Positions 17,797-26,700 of a stretch of DNA of 64,000 nucleotides are shown here, in pieces (positions within the stretch are counted from its first letter, which is position 1; each line of letters starts with the position of its first letter). This DNA is from Bin5 sp965116395. Its GTDB lineage: Bacteria; Chloroflexota; Anaerolineae; Caldilineales; Caldilineaceae. Both the position numbers and the translations under genes were made by a program. The stretch lies in contig OZ220684.1 of assembly GCA_965116395.1 (NCBI GenBank), positions 434,001 through 498,000 of the forward strand, in the 5' to 3' direction. The notes below the pieces were generated by a model. That model saw only the letters and a program-made list of their open reading frames with translations. It was not told the origin of the DNA and searched no databases.

Positions 17797-19563
17797 CTAC
17801 TCAAGCCAGTACCAGCTTACGACGCCCTTTTCACCGGATGTGCCAAGCCAGTTGAAGGCTTCTTCGGGAATGAAACCACCGAGGTCGTCGGTCATTACGT
17901 AGAACTCGGCGATCTGGGTGACACCCCAGACGGGGCCGTCGTCGAAGTAGATCGACATGAGTTCCGCGCTGGCCCGGGTGAACTCGTCCGGGTCGGTGGT
18001 GCTCATGGCGACGTTGCACATGTTCCTGAAGTCTTCGTTGCACCAGTGATAGGTGGTGGGCCCGTGGTCCTGATCGCAGTTGCCGACCCAGTATTCGCAG
18101 TTGCGCACGGTGTTGGAGACATAGCCGCCTTCTACTCTGATATCGTAGTCGCCGCTCTTACTGCGCTCGTCGCCAAGCTCTCTACCGGCAAGAATCTCGG
18201 TCTGAATTCCGACTGCGGCCAGTTGCTGCTGGAGCAAGACCGGCGCTTCGCCGCCGGAGCGGCCAAGCAGGATCAGGACGCGATCGGGATCCCAATCGCC
18301 TTCGGCCTCAGCTTCGGCCAATAGCTGTTTGGCCATTTCCGGATCGTACTGGCGGGGCACGACGAGGCTATCGTCGCAGTCGGCGCAGAACGAGTCCTGG
18401 GCGGTCTCTTGGCCGCGCAGCCCGAAGATCGAGTCTTCCGGCTCGCCGAAGCCAAAGTAGAGGACTTCAGCCCACACCTCGCGGTCGATGGCATAGGCGA
18501 TGGCGTCCATGACTTTGCGAGACAGCTTGCGGTCCTCCAGGCGGTTGAGGCCGTAGCCGGTCATCATAAAGGTGCGGGGATGGATGGCCGTATCCGGCAG
18601 GTCCTTGACCGTCTCAAAGTCGGATGCCCCAACCTTGACCATGTCCGACTGTCCTTCGAGAAAGTTTTCCAGCCTCAGGCCGGAATGCTCGGCATAGCGC
18701 TTAATGCCCGGCTTGCCGTAGATCTCGTTGCCCCACCAGTCCTCATTGCGCTGCAGTTCGATGAACTTGGCTTCTTCGTCCCACTTGGCGACCCTGTAAG
18801 GCCCGCTATGAACCTCTGGCACCCAGGCATCGGCAAAATCACCTGCCCACAGTTGCGCGGCGGTGTACTGACTCAAGTGGTGTTCGGGCAAAACCGAGAG
18901 GAATGCCAGAGGCCGCCAGACAAGTCCGATCGGCTCGTCCGCTTCAATCCGCATATTGAAGTCGTCGATGATCTTGATGCCGGAGATGGAGTCGGCCTTG
19001 CCTTCGAAGTAGTCCTGCCCACCGGTGATGTTGGGGAACAGAGCCTTGGCGTCGCCGAGCCAGTAGTCGGCGTCGGGGTCAAAGAGAAGATGGAAGGTGT
19101 AGGAGACGTCCGCGGTCGTAATCCTCTCACCATCGCTCCACACAGCCTCTTCGTAGAGTTCGATCTCCATGGCCATGTTGTCATCAACGCGCTCAATCCT
19201 GCGGGCCAGCCAAGGTGTGGGCGTCGTATTGCCCTGGGGGCCCATGAAGATGAGAGGCATCTCGACCATATAGAAGGATTCACTGCCGAAGTTCCAGTTA
19301 CCGGCGGTAATGCCTCCCCACATGCCGACGCCGAAGCGGGTGCGTCCGGGCAGGATGAGCAGACGGTCGGAGTCGACGGTATCGGGATTCATGGCGTACT
19401 GGATGCCGGGCAGGTCGGCCATTTCTTCGCCTGAATCCTCCTCCATGGCGGAGTCGGCCCCGTCGCCGGTGGTTGCCGGTGCGGCGCAGGCGCCGACGAG
19501 CAGGGCGAAGACCAAAAGGAGTGCCAAGAGGGTACCGTTCAACCAGTCCTGTTTGAAGCGCAT
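17797..19563 (-). CDS. Peptide-type ABC transporter solute-binding lipoprotein (SBP_bac_5 family)
   Basis: 588-aa extracytoplasmic receptor. Residues 1-26 form a lipoprotein signal with lipobox LVGAC, so Cys26 is the lipid anchor; an acidic, low-complexity linker follows. The body matches the family-5 fold (peptide, nickel or oligosaccharide receptors): LARRIERVDDNMAMEIELYE, then VWSDGERITTADVSYTFHL, then GSGPYRV-like VHSGPYRVAKWD, and later LSRKVMDAIAYAIDRE. ATG at 19563 has AAAGGAGAAA upstream, and a strong promoter lies at 19650-19678. It is the first gene of the long minus-strand cluster and is followed by the coupled small gene and the two permeases. The ligand is unknown; downstream sialidase-like genes hint at a glycan or glycopeptide. 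Confidence 0.93.
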   Translation of the reverse strand: MRFKQDWLNGTLLALLLVFALLVGACAAPATTGDGADSAMEEDSGEEMADLPGIQYAMNPDTVDSDRLLILPGRTRFGVGMWGGITAGNWNFGSESFYMVEMPLIFMGPQGNTTPTPWLARRIERVDDNMAMEIELYEEAVWSDGERITTADVSYTFHLLFDPDADYWLGDAKALFPNITGGQDYFEGKADSISGIKIIDDFNMRIEADEPIGLVWRPLAFLSVLPEHHLSQYTAAQLWAGDFADAWVPEVHSGPYRVAKWDEEAKFIELQRNEDWWGNEIYGKPGIKRYAEHSGLRLENFLEGQSDMVKVGASDFETVKDLPDTAIHPRTFMMTGYGLNRLEDRKLSRKVMDAIAYAIDREVWAEVLYFGFGEPEDSIFGLRGQETAQDSFCADCDDSLVVPRQYDPEMAKQLLAEAEAEGDWDPDRVLILLGRSGGEAPVLLQQQLAAVGIQTEILAGRELGDERSKSGDYDIRVEGGYVSNTVRNCEYWVGNCDQDHGPTTYHWCNEDFRNMCNVAMSTTDPDEFTRASAELMSIYFDDGPVWGVTQIAEFYVMTDDLGGFIPEEAFNWLGTSGEKGVVSWYWLE

Positions 19564-19649
19564 GTCACTTTCTCCTTTGGATAATGAAAAGACTCAGGGC
19601 TGTTCGGATTGCGCCGTTGCAGGGGGCCGAGAGGAGGCATCTGGTGGGC

Positions 19650-19678
19650 ATTTTAGGGAAAAGAGGGGAGTGTGTCAA
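19650..19678 (-). promoter_or_regulatory. Sigma-70-type promoter for the 5-19.6 kb minus-strand cluster
   Basis: Reading the minus strand, TTGACA (19678-19673) and TAAAAT (19655-19650) are separated by exactly 17 bases, close to the sigma-70 consensus. Transcription would begin near 19643, giving a leader of about 80 bases before the ATG at 19563. It fits as the main promoter of the solute-binding protein gene and the genes behind it. Confidence 0.65.
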
Positions 19679-20150
19679 ACGGCAAAAATATGGCGATAAT
19701 GCGACTCTTGGTTTCTTGACTTTCGTTTTGCGTCTTAGTTGGTGTGCTTATGCGGGAGATGGGGGAGCATTTGTCTGAATCAGGATTTGCATGATTGTCG
19801 AGATTTTCGGGATGGCGGGAGCGCTGCGGGCACTGGAGGCTTGGGCGAGGGATGGACTAGTGGAGTACGTGAGTTTACGAGAGAACCACGAGAGAATCAG
19901 GGGGTTTTTGCGCATGGGTGCGGGGAGGGGGGTTGGAGGATTCTAGGACGGTTGGCTGGTCTGTTCGGGGAGGGAATGGCGGGTACGAGGTGTGTTTCTG
20001 GGCGGAGCGGGAGCAGTTTCGGCGGAATTGGGGGAGGAGGGAGATGTAGGGGGTGGATGTGGGGTCATCGGGGCGAGTGATGGGTAGGGGCGTACGGCTG
20101 CTGCCCTGGGGGAACAACAGTATATTTTATAATATTTATTTGATTTATTC
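19679..20150. other. Gene-free spacer between two minus-strand units
   Basis: No convincing gene, repeat array or hairpin was found in this stretch. The plus strand is strongly G-rich between 19780 and 20090 and then turns A/T-rich (20115-20155) immediately after the stop of the next gene. Short open frames exist on both strands but have no RBS or recognisable protein character. Confidence 0.5.
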
Positions 20151-21176
20151 TTATAGCCAGCTCTGGCGCTTAGCCGGCTGACCTTTCGGGTCCTTTTGGG
20201 CTTCGAGAAAGGCCGCCAGCTCTTCGTGGGCAGCCGTGGGGTGAAACTTGTTCCGATTTTGGTTGTAGTCTTCGTCTTCCATGAGGCCAATTACCTCATC
20301 TGTCATTTCCTTTATCTGGCGTTGTTGCTCTTCCAGGAAATCTTCGGACAGTTCTTCGGTGTGGACGTAATGGGCGGACCGAGAACTGCCTTTCGCAGGG
20401 GGCGGGAGCTGTTGGAGGGCCTGACCGGTCAGTGGGTCAAGCGGGGGTGGGGAATCTGGCATGGCTGCGGGGTCGCCCTTGATTCTGGCCAGAGCACTTT
20501 CTGTGGCATCACGAAACTCTTCCAGGAAAAGCAGCACTCCGGGGAGTTCGAACTGTTTGTAGGCAATTTGCCTGACTTCGTCCTTCTTTGCATGGAAGAG
20601 CAGCTGCAGGAATTCGGGGCGTGTGTGGTAGCCGTAGCGGCGCCGCCCTTTGCCGTTCAGGACCACTTCGGGGGCTTCCTTGGAGTCGGACGGTTCTTCG
20701 AAGGTGGCGAAGCCCTGGTCGACGAGGGATTCGGCGCGGTACTGGTTCTGTTTGGCGACGATGGCGTCGGCGGCTTCGAGGATTTCGAGGTTGGCGTGTG
20801 CGCCGACGAACTCTGCTGCCGCGGCTTGTGTTTCTTCGGTGTGGATGCGTTCCATTTCCTCGTCGGCGCGGCGGTGGAGGTCGACAAGTGTTTTGGCGCT
20901 GCGGCAGATGGCGTTGCAGACGGCGGGGGAGAGTGTTCCTTCGGCTACGCGGTTCATGCTGTCTTGGACGAGGTCGATGGCCTGTTTGAGCCGTTCGGGT
21001 ATGCGTTTGTCGAGGCGGGCGGCGGTGGCGGAGTTTTTGCCGCCGAGGGAGCGCCATTCATGGGCCTGATCGGGGGCGGGTCCGTGGGCGATGCAGAGGC
21101 CGTCGAACTGGTCGAGGCCGTTTCCCTGGCAGGGGCTGCCGTCTTTTCTGATTCCTTTGCATGGGGTTTTGGACAT
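20151..21176 (-). CDS. Hypothetical protein with N-terminal CxxxxxxGxxC...CxxHG zinc-finger-like motif
   Basis: 341-aa protein of unknown function. Residues 6-32 read CKGIRKDGSPCQG...LCIAHG, a Cys-Cys-Cys-His arrangement like the short zinc knuckle of phage-associated and terminase-neighbour proteins. The next segment WRSLGGKNSATAARLDKRIPERL and a helical region ending in DLHRRADEEMERI fit the same loosely defined group. The middle and C-terminal parts are charged and probably partly disordered, with a proline-rich stretch near residue 240 (DSPPPLDPL). ATG at 21176 has GAGGTG upstream. It stands alone between spacers with no phage genes nearby, so I give no function. Zinc binding is inference from the motif. 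Confidence 0.65.
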   Translation of the reverse strand: MSKTPCKGIRKDGSPCQGNGLDQFDGLCIAHGPAPDQAHEWRSLGGKNSATAARLDKRIPERLKQAIDLVQDSMNRVAEGTLSPAVCNAICRSAKTLVDLHRRADEEMERIHTEETQAAAAEFVGAHANLEILEAADAIVAKQNQYRAESLVDQGFATFEEPSDSKEAPEVVLNGKGRRRYGYHTRPEFLQLLFHAKKDEVRQIAYKQFELPGVLLFLEEFRDATESALARIKGDPAAMPDSPPPLDPLTGQALQQLPPPAKGSSRSAHYVHTEELSEDFLEEQQRQIKEMTDEVIGLMEDEDYNQNRNKFHPTAAHEELAAFLEAQKDPKGQPAKRQSWL

Positions 21177-21370
21177 TGTTTATGGCACCTCATATGCGGG
21201 TTGTTCTGGTCGTGCGGCCTAGGGGCCGGCGATGGTGGTGGATATGTGATCAGCGCCGGGGTAGAACACCGGTGCTGAATAGGTATTATAACACGGTATT
21301 TGCGTGTTTTTGGGGCAATTTCAATGGATTTTGGCTTTGGATTGTTGGCGGCGGGGATGGGGGGGAACAT

Positions 21371-21690
21371 CTCTTTGAACCACGGAGGGGCAGGGAGAAC
21401 GGCAACTGCAACACCTTTATCCGCGAAGGGCCGCGAAGACAAGCTAAGAACTGCAACGTCAACATCTTTATCCACGAAGGGCCGCGAAGAACTGCAACTT
21501 CAACACCTTTGTCCGCGGAGGGCTGCGGAGACACGCGGAGAACTGCAACTTCAACATCTTTTTCCACGGAGGGCCACGGAGGATCACGGAGAAGGGCAAC
21601 TTCAACACCTTTGTCCACGGAGGGCCGCGAAGAACTGCAGCTTCAACACCTTTGTCCGCGGAGGGCTGCGGAGGGGCAGGGAGAAGGCAA
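21371..21690. repeat. Array 1 of ~45-bp dispersed repeats
   Basis: Seven or so imperfect units, each built from GAACTGCAACTTCAACACC, then TTTATCC or TTTGTCC, then a doublet such as ACGGAGGGCCACGGA or GCGAAGGGCCGCGAA. Unit length is about 40-47 bases. The units differ mainly by G/A exchanges in the doublet (CGGAG versus CGAAG). The array fills most of the gene-free stretch 21177-21767. Open frames across it in several phases give peptides such as EGREELQLQH that I consider artefacts of the repeat. Confidence 0.85.
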
Positions 21691-21767
21691 CGGTGGTGAT
21701 GTGGGCGATGGAGTGGGGTGGGTGCCAGGGCAGGCACAAGGCCTGCCACTATCGGTCGTGTTGGTGG

Positions 21768-22889
21768 TTATGGGCCTTCGTTGCGCCACCAGCGGATTTC
21801 GTTGCTGCCGCGTTCGGCGGCGGCGACGATGTCGAGACGGCCGTTGCCGTTGATGTCGGCGGCGATGACCATGTTGGCGTTGGTCCAGCCGTCTTTGAGG
21901 AGCTGCATGTCCCAGGGGCCGCGGGGGTCGCCGCGGTGTTTGAAGTAGGCGACGCGGCCGGTGACGTTCCAGGCGGTGGCGACGACTTCGGTGTGGCCGT
22001 CACCGTCGAAGTCGGCGGCGATGGCCTGGAAGGCGTGGGGGAAGCGTTCGCAGATTATGTGTTTGCGCCATTTACCGGCGGCAGGGTTGCCGTCGTTTTC
22101 GTACCAGACGATCTGGTGATGTTCGTAGGCTACTCCCTGTTGTTCGCCCGGGGGGAGCATGCCGAGGGCCATGACGACGTCAAGGTCACCGTCGCCGTCC
22201 ATGTCGACGGGATGGCCGTGGATGGGTTGGGGGGCGTCGTCGATGATGTGCTTGATCCAGGGCTGTTTGGCGGGGTCGCCCGGGTTTTCGTACCAGATGA
22301 CCTGATTGGCGACGCGGGCGGTGCCGAGGAGATCGATCTTGCCGTCGCCGTCGATGTCGGCGGCATGGATGGCACGGGGCTCGCCAATGTTGTCTTCGAT
22401 AATGTGTTTGATCCAGTCGTCGCCGCGGTTTTCGTACCAGACGAACTGGTTGCCTTTGCGCCAGGTGGATGCGGCGATGTCGAGATGGCCGTTGCCGTTG
22501 AAGTCGGCGACGGCGACGTCGTAGGCGCCTGTGAGGGTGCCTTCGTCGACGTAGCGGGTGCTCCATGAACTGGCCAGGCGCGGGTCTCCTTCATATTCAA
22601 AGTAGAGCAGACAGCCGTTGATGTTGTCGATGAACACGATTTCGGGGCGGCCGTCGCCGTCGATGTCGACGACTTGGTGGCGTTCGAGCCATTCGGGGGT
22701 CCGTTTGTGGATGATGTGGCGGGTGAAGTTGCCGTGGCCGTCGTTTTCGAGCCAGTAGAGGCCGACGTCGGTGTCGGGGGTGATGAGGTCGGGTACGCCG
22801 TTGCCGGTGAGGTCGAAGGCGGAGATGCCGTAGGTGTATTCGTAGCCGTCCTGGGCGAGGTGTTCGGTGAGGTTGATGAGGTTGGGCAT
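21768..22889 (-). CDS. FG-GAP/VCBS repeat seven-bladed beta-propeller protein
   Basis: 373-aa protein with seven regularly spaced calcium-loop motifs of the DxDGDGxxD type: DLTGNGVPD, DIDGDGRPE, DFNGNGHLD, DIDGDGKID, DMDGDGDLD, DFDGDGHTE and DINGNGRLD. This is the integrin-alpha-like FG-GAP/VCBS repeat, and seven copies make one complete propeller. Each blade also carries an aromatic strand of the VWYEN type with a following KHII. It has no signal peptide, although most relatives are secreted; ATG at 22889 with GAGGAAAAA upstream is well supported, so export, if any, is not by the Sec route. Known relatives include rhamnogalacturonan lyases and adhesins, but no catalytic motif is visible. It stands between two repeat arrays. 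Confidence 0.85.
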   Translation of the reverse strand: MPNLINLTEHLAQDGYEYTYGISAFDLTGNGVPDLITPDTDVGLYWLENDGHGNFTRHIIHKRTPEWLERHQVVDIDGDGRPEIVFIDNINGCLLYFEYEGDPRLASSWSTRYVDEGTLTGAYDVAVADFNGNGHLDIAASTWRKGNQFVWYENRGDDWIKHIIEDNIGEPRAIHAADIDGDGKIDLLGTARVANQVIWYENPGDPAKQPWIKHIIDDAPQPIHGHPVDMDGDGDLDVVMALGMLPPGEQQGVAYEHHQIVWYENDGNPAAGKWRKHIICERFPHAFQAIAADFDGDGHTEVVATAWNVTGRVAYFKHRGDPRGPWDMQLLKDGWTNANMVIAADINGNGRLDIVAAAERGSNEIRWWRNEGP

Positions 22890-22959
22890 ATTTTTTTCCT
22901 CGGGCAGGTGGGTGTAGGCGTTGGGGGCACGATAACAGGGATGGGGGGAGAAGGCAAGG

Positions 22960-23250
22960 GCAGTTTTTAGTAGTCGGTTTTTAGTTTTTAGTGAACTGCA
23001 ACTTCAACACCTTTATCCGCGGAGAGGCGCGGAGACACGCGGAGAACTGCAAATTCAACATCTTTATCCACGGAGGGCCACGGAGAACTGCAACTGCAAC
23101 ACCTGTATCCACGAAGGGCCGCAGAGAACTGCAACTGCAACACCTGTATCCACGAAGGGCCGCGAAGACACGCTAAGAACTGCAACTTCAACACCTTTAT
23201 CCACGGAGGGCCACAGAGGGCCACGGAGAACTGCAACACCTGTTTTCGGG
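22960..23250. repeat. Array 2 of ~45-bp dispersed repeats with TTTTTAGT leader
   Basis: A leader of GTTTTTAG-type repeats (22965-22991, ending TTTTTAGTGAACTGCA) runs straight into about six units of the GAACTGCAAC...CACCTTTATCCACGGAGGG type, ending near 23250. It fills most of the gene-free stretch 22890-23342. The same leader precedes the arrays at 38.55 and 40.55 kb. Both strands are open in several frames because of the repeat, with no RBS. Confidence 0.85.
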
Positions 23251-23342
23251 GACACAGAGAAGCTGCCGTTGATGTTCTTGGCGCCCGTTCGGGGTTGTGA
23301 GGTCTTCGTAGTTTACTGGCGACCGATCACGGACAAGTGGAG

Positions 23343-23681
23343 TTAGTCTGAGTGCGCGGGCGGCGTGGGTTCTGAGACATGGCTTTGGACGGCGGCTCGC
23401 CGAAGGCTTATCTCTCGGGAGAGTTGGGCGATTTGTTGGTCGGTTTTTGCGGATCGTTGGGCGCTGTTGGCGATCTGTTTGTCGGTCTCTGCGATTTGTC
23501 GGGCGTTGTTGGCGATCAGTCGGGCGTTGTTGGCGATCAGTCGGGCGTTGTTGGCGATCAGTTCTCTTGTTTGGTTCAGGCCTTCCTTGGCTTCGTTGTT
23601 GATGCGGTCCATATGGTTGTGAAAATGTATGTGGGAGCGTGTGCCCTCTTTGCTGAAGTTGGCGATGGCCCGCGCGCACAC
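23343..23681 (-). CDS. Small coiled-coil protein with heptad repeats (possible gene)
   Basis: 112-aa open frame whose central part is a run of seven-residue units (LIANNAR, repeated and then diverging to QIAETDK, QIANSAQ, QIAQLSR). That heptad spacing predicts a helical coiled coil. At the DNA level three perfect 21-bp units lie at 23500-23562. The GTG start at 23681 has no clear RBS, and an ATG at residue 24 (MDRINNEAKE) is an alternative. An overlapping frame of 160 aa (23197-23679) is also open, but its TDRQQRP repeats look like an artefact of the same 21-bp units. It lies 108 bases after the stop of the giant LRR gene. Function unknown. Confidence 0.4.
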   Translation of the reverse strand: MCARAIANFSKEGTRSHIHFHNHMDRINNEAKEGLNQTRELIANNARLIANNARLIANNARQIAETDKQIANSAQRSAKTDQQIAQLSREISLRRAAVQSHVSEPTPPAHSD

Positions 23682-23789
23682 AGCTGCCCTGCCAGGCCGG
23701 GACAGAGCAGTCCGAAGCGGTGCACGCCGCCGCTCAGAAAAGCAAATCTTCGCCGTCGCCCCTCACCCCACCGTCCCTCACCCCACCGC

Positions 23790-26700
23790 TCACGGCTTGC
23801 ATTCCGCGGGCACTGTCGCGTCCTCGTCCAACACCTCCTCAACCAGTGCCGCGGCGGCCGGGTCGTAATCGGCCAGGTCCGAATTGTACGGCGCCAGCGA
23901 GGGCGGCAGGGACTCCCACAGCCAGAATACTACCATTTCGGCCCAGTATTCCACGGGCTCGGTTGCCGCGTACATACCGCGCCACCGACCTGCTGCCCTG
24001 GCGGCCCGGTACGCGCTTTCAAGCCGCGCGTCGAACGCATCGCCGCCGGCCTGCTCCTCAAGTGCGAAGTGGATCAGGTGCGCAAGCTCATGGATGAAGG
24101 TCCCGCAGTGCGGGACCCGGTCCACGGCCGGCATGAATGCCTCCCAACCGGTGTCACGCTTGAAGGCGATTCCCCGCGAGCGGTAGACGTCTATGAAGAT
24201 CAGGGTGTCGTGGGCGATCAGGGTTGCGAGCAGGTCGGGCCGGTCGGTGAGCATGCCGGTGATGATCTCCCGTCCCTGAACCATCTGACTGTCGGATATC
24301 TCCGAGGGCGCGAGCAGGCCGATGCCGCCGACGTTCGCGTACTTCTGATAAAGGAACAGATTCACGCCCAGGGATGGCGGGGGAGGTGGAAACTGCTGCG
24401 GGACTACCTGCACCAAGACCCGCTCCGACCAGGCGCCGCGCATGCCGTTGGCGTCGCGCGCGCGCACCTGGTAGTAGTAGTTGCGCCCGTCGGTCAGCAC
24501 GGCGTGCGCGTATGATGTGCCGGTCAGGGCGCCGCCGATGCTGCCCCACGCGCGGTCGATGCTGTCCCACGCCCAGATCTCGTAGCTGGCCGCGTTCGCG
24601 ACCGCGTCCCAGGTGAGGGTAACGCGGCCGACGCCGACGGCCGCGGCCAGGTTCTGCGGCGTGCCCGGCACCGACGCGAGTTCGGTGTCCGAGCAGGCGG
24701 CCAGATTGAGCGTAGCCAGGTGCTCGGCCACAACCTGGTTGGCGCCTGCCAGATCTGCGCCCGCAGGCAGGCACAGCTGGTTGGAGCCGAAGGACAGCCA
24801 GGTCAGGTTGGCGAGCGCGCTCAGATCGGGGACCGGCCCGCTCAGCTGGTTGGAGCTGAATCCCAGATTGCGCAGGTTGGTGAGGGCGCCCAGATCGGGA
24901 ATGGGCCCGGTCAACATGTTGACGGAGAAGTTCAGCTTGGACAGGTTGGTAAGGGCGCTCAGGTCGGGAATGGTTCCGGTCAGCTGGTTGTGGCTGATCG
25001 ACAGAGTCCGCAGATTGGAGAGGGCGCTCAGGTCCGGGATTGAACCGGTCAACTGGTTGCTGGTGAGCAACAGAATCCGCAGGTTGGAGAGCGCGCTCAG
25101 GTCGGGGATTGAACCGGTCAGTTGGTTTTTGCCGAGGCTCAGAGTCCGCAGGCTGGTGAGAGCGCTCAGGTCCGGGATTGAACCGGTCAGCTGGTTGGTG
25201 TAGAGATCCACATACCGCAGGTTTGTGAGGGCGCTCAGGTCGGGGAGAGGCCCACTCAGCTGATTGTTGTCGAGGGCCAGATCCCACAGGCCGGAGAGCG
25301 CGCTCAGGTCCGGGATCGGCCCGCTCAGCTGGTTGGAACTGAGCGACAGAACCTCCAGGTAGACAAAGGCGCTCAGGTCGGGGATAGAGCCGCTCAACTC
25401 GTTGCGGTGCAGGTATAACTCATCCAGGTTTGTGAGGGCGCTCAGGTCGGGGAAAGGCCCGCTCAGCCGGTTGGTGCCGAGTTGCAGAAACTCCAGGTTT
25501 GTGAGGGCGCTCAGGTCCGGGATGGTTCCGCTCAGATCGTTGGCGGCGAGGTGCAGAGAGGTCAGGTTTGTGAGGCCGCTCAGGTCGGGGATCGTTCCGC
25601 TCAGCCCGTTGTTGCCGAGATACAGCCGCGTAACGCGACCGCTGCCGTCGGCGGTCACGCCGTACCAGGCAGAAACCGGCTCGTCGGTAAGCCAGTTGCT
25701 GTTGACCGTCCAGTTGGCGCCGTCGGTTGCGTTGTAGAGCGCCACCAGCGCGGCCCGCTCCGCCGGCGAAGAGGACGGCAGCTCGACTGGGCCGCCCGTG
25801 CAGGAGGGCAGGAAAAGGTCCAGCACGCGGGCGGCCAGATCGTCGTCCAAATCGGACAGGCCTGCGTCTTCAGACAGGCACAGATAGTTTCTTCCGAGAT
25901 CCAGTTCCGTCAGGTTGGCGAACGCGCTCAGCTTCGGGACCGGCCCGGTCAACCGGTTGCCTCTGAGGTTAAGTTCTTGCAGGTTGGCGAGGGCGCTCAG
26001 GTCCGGAATCGGCCCGCTCAAATCGTTGAAACCAAGGGAGAGCTCGGTCAGGTTGGCGAGCGCGCTCAGGTCCGGGATCGACCCGCTCAAATCGTTGTGA
26101 TTAAGGGAGAGCTCGGTCAGGTTGGCGAGGGCGCTCAGGTCGGGAATCGACCCGCTCAACTGGTTGCCGTTGAGGGCCAACTCCGTCAGGTTGTTGAAGG
26201 CGCTCAGGTCCGGAATCGGTCCGCTCAACCGGTTGCCGCTGAGGATAAGATATTGCAGGTTGGCGAGCGCGCTCAGGTCCGGAATCAGTCCGCTCAAATC
26301 ATTGGAGTAGAGGGCCAGATACGTCAGGTTGACGAGAGCGCTAAGGTCGGGGATCGGCCCGCTCAAATCGTTGGATCTGAGGGACAGATCCGTCAGGTTG
26401 ACGAGAGCGCTAAGGTCGGGGATCGGCCCGCTCAGCTCGTTTGAGCTGAGGGTCAGCCTTTGCAGGCTGGCGAGAGCGCTCAGGTCGGGGATTGAACCGC
26501 TCAGCCGGTTGGCGTAGAGCGACAGTCTTGTTACGCGGCCGGCGCCGTCTGTGGTTACGCCGTACCAGGTTCCGAGCGGCGCGTTGGTCAACCAGTTTTC
26601 GCGGCGCGTCCAGTTGACGCCGTTGGTTGCGTTGGAGAACGCGACCAGCGCGGCCCTCTGCGCGGCCGCTCCCGGCCCCGGCGCGAGTGTCGCCGTCGGT

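Noticed and set aside
21300..22568. Long plus-strand open frame (422 aa) across array 1 and the propeller gene
   Set aside because: The first part is 45-bp repeat and the rest is the antisense of the FG-GAP gene; no RBS and low-complexity product.
21371..23250. CRISPR array
   Set aside because: Repeats are contiguous and imperfect with no unique spacers of constant length, and no cas gene is in the window.
25482..26444. Plus-strand open frames of 270-385 aa opposite the giant LRR genes
   Set aside because: They repeat with the 69-bp LRR period and are the antisense of the LRR units, rich in Arg/Gln/Val without RBS.
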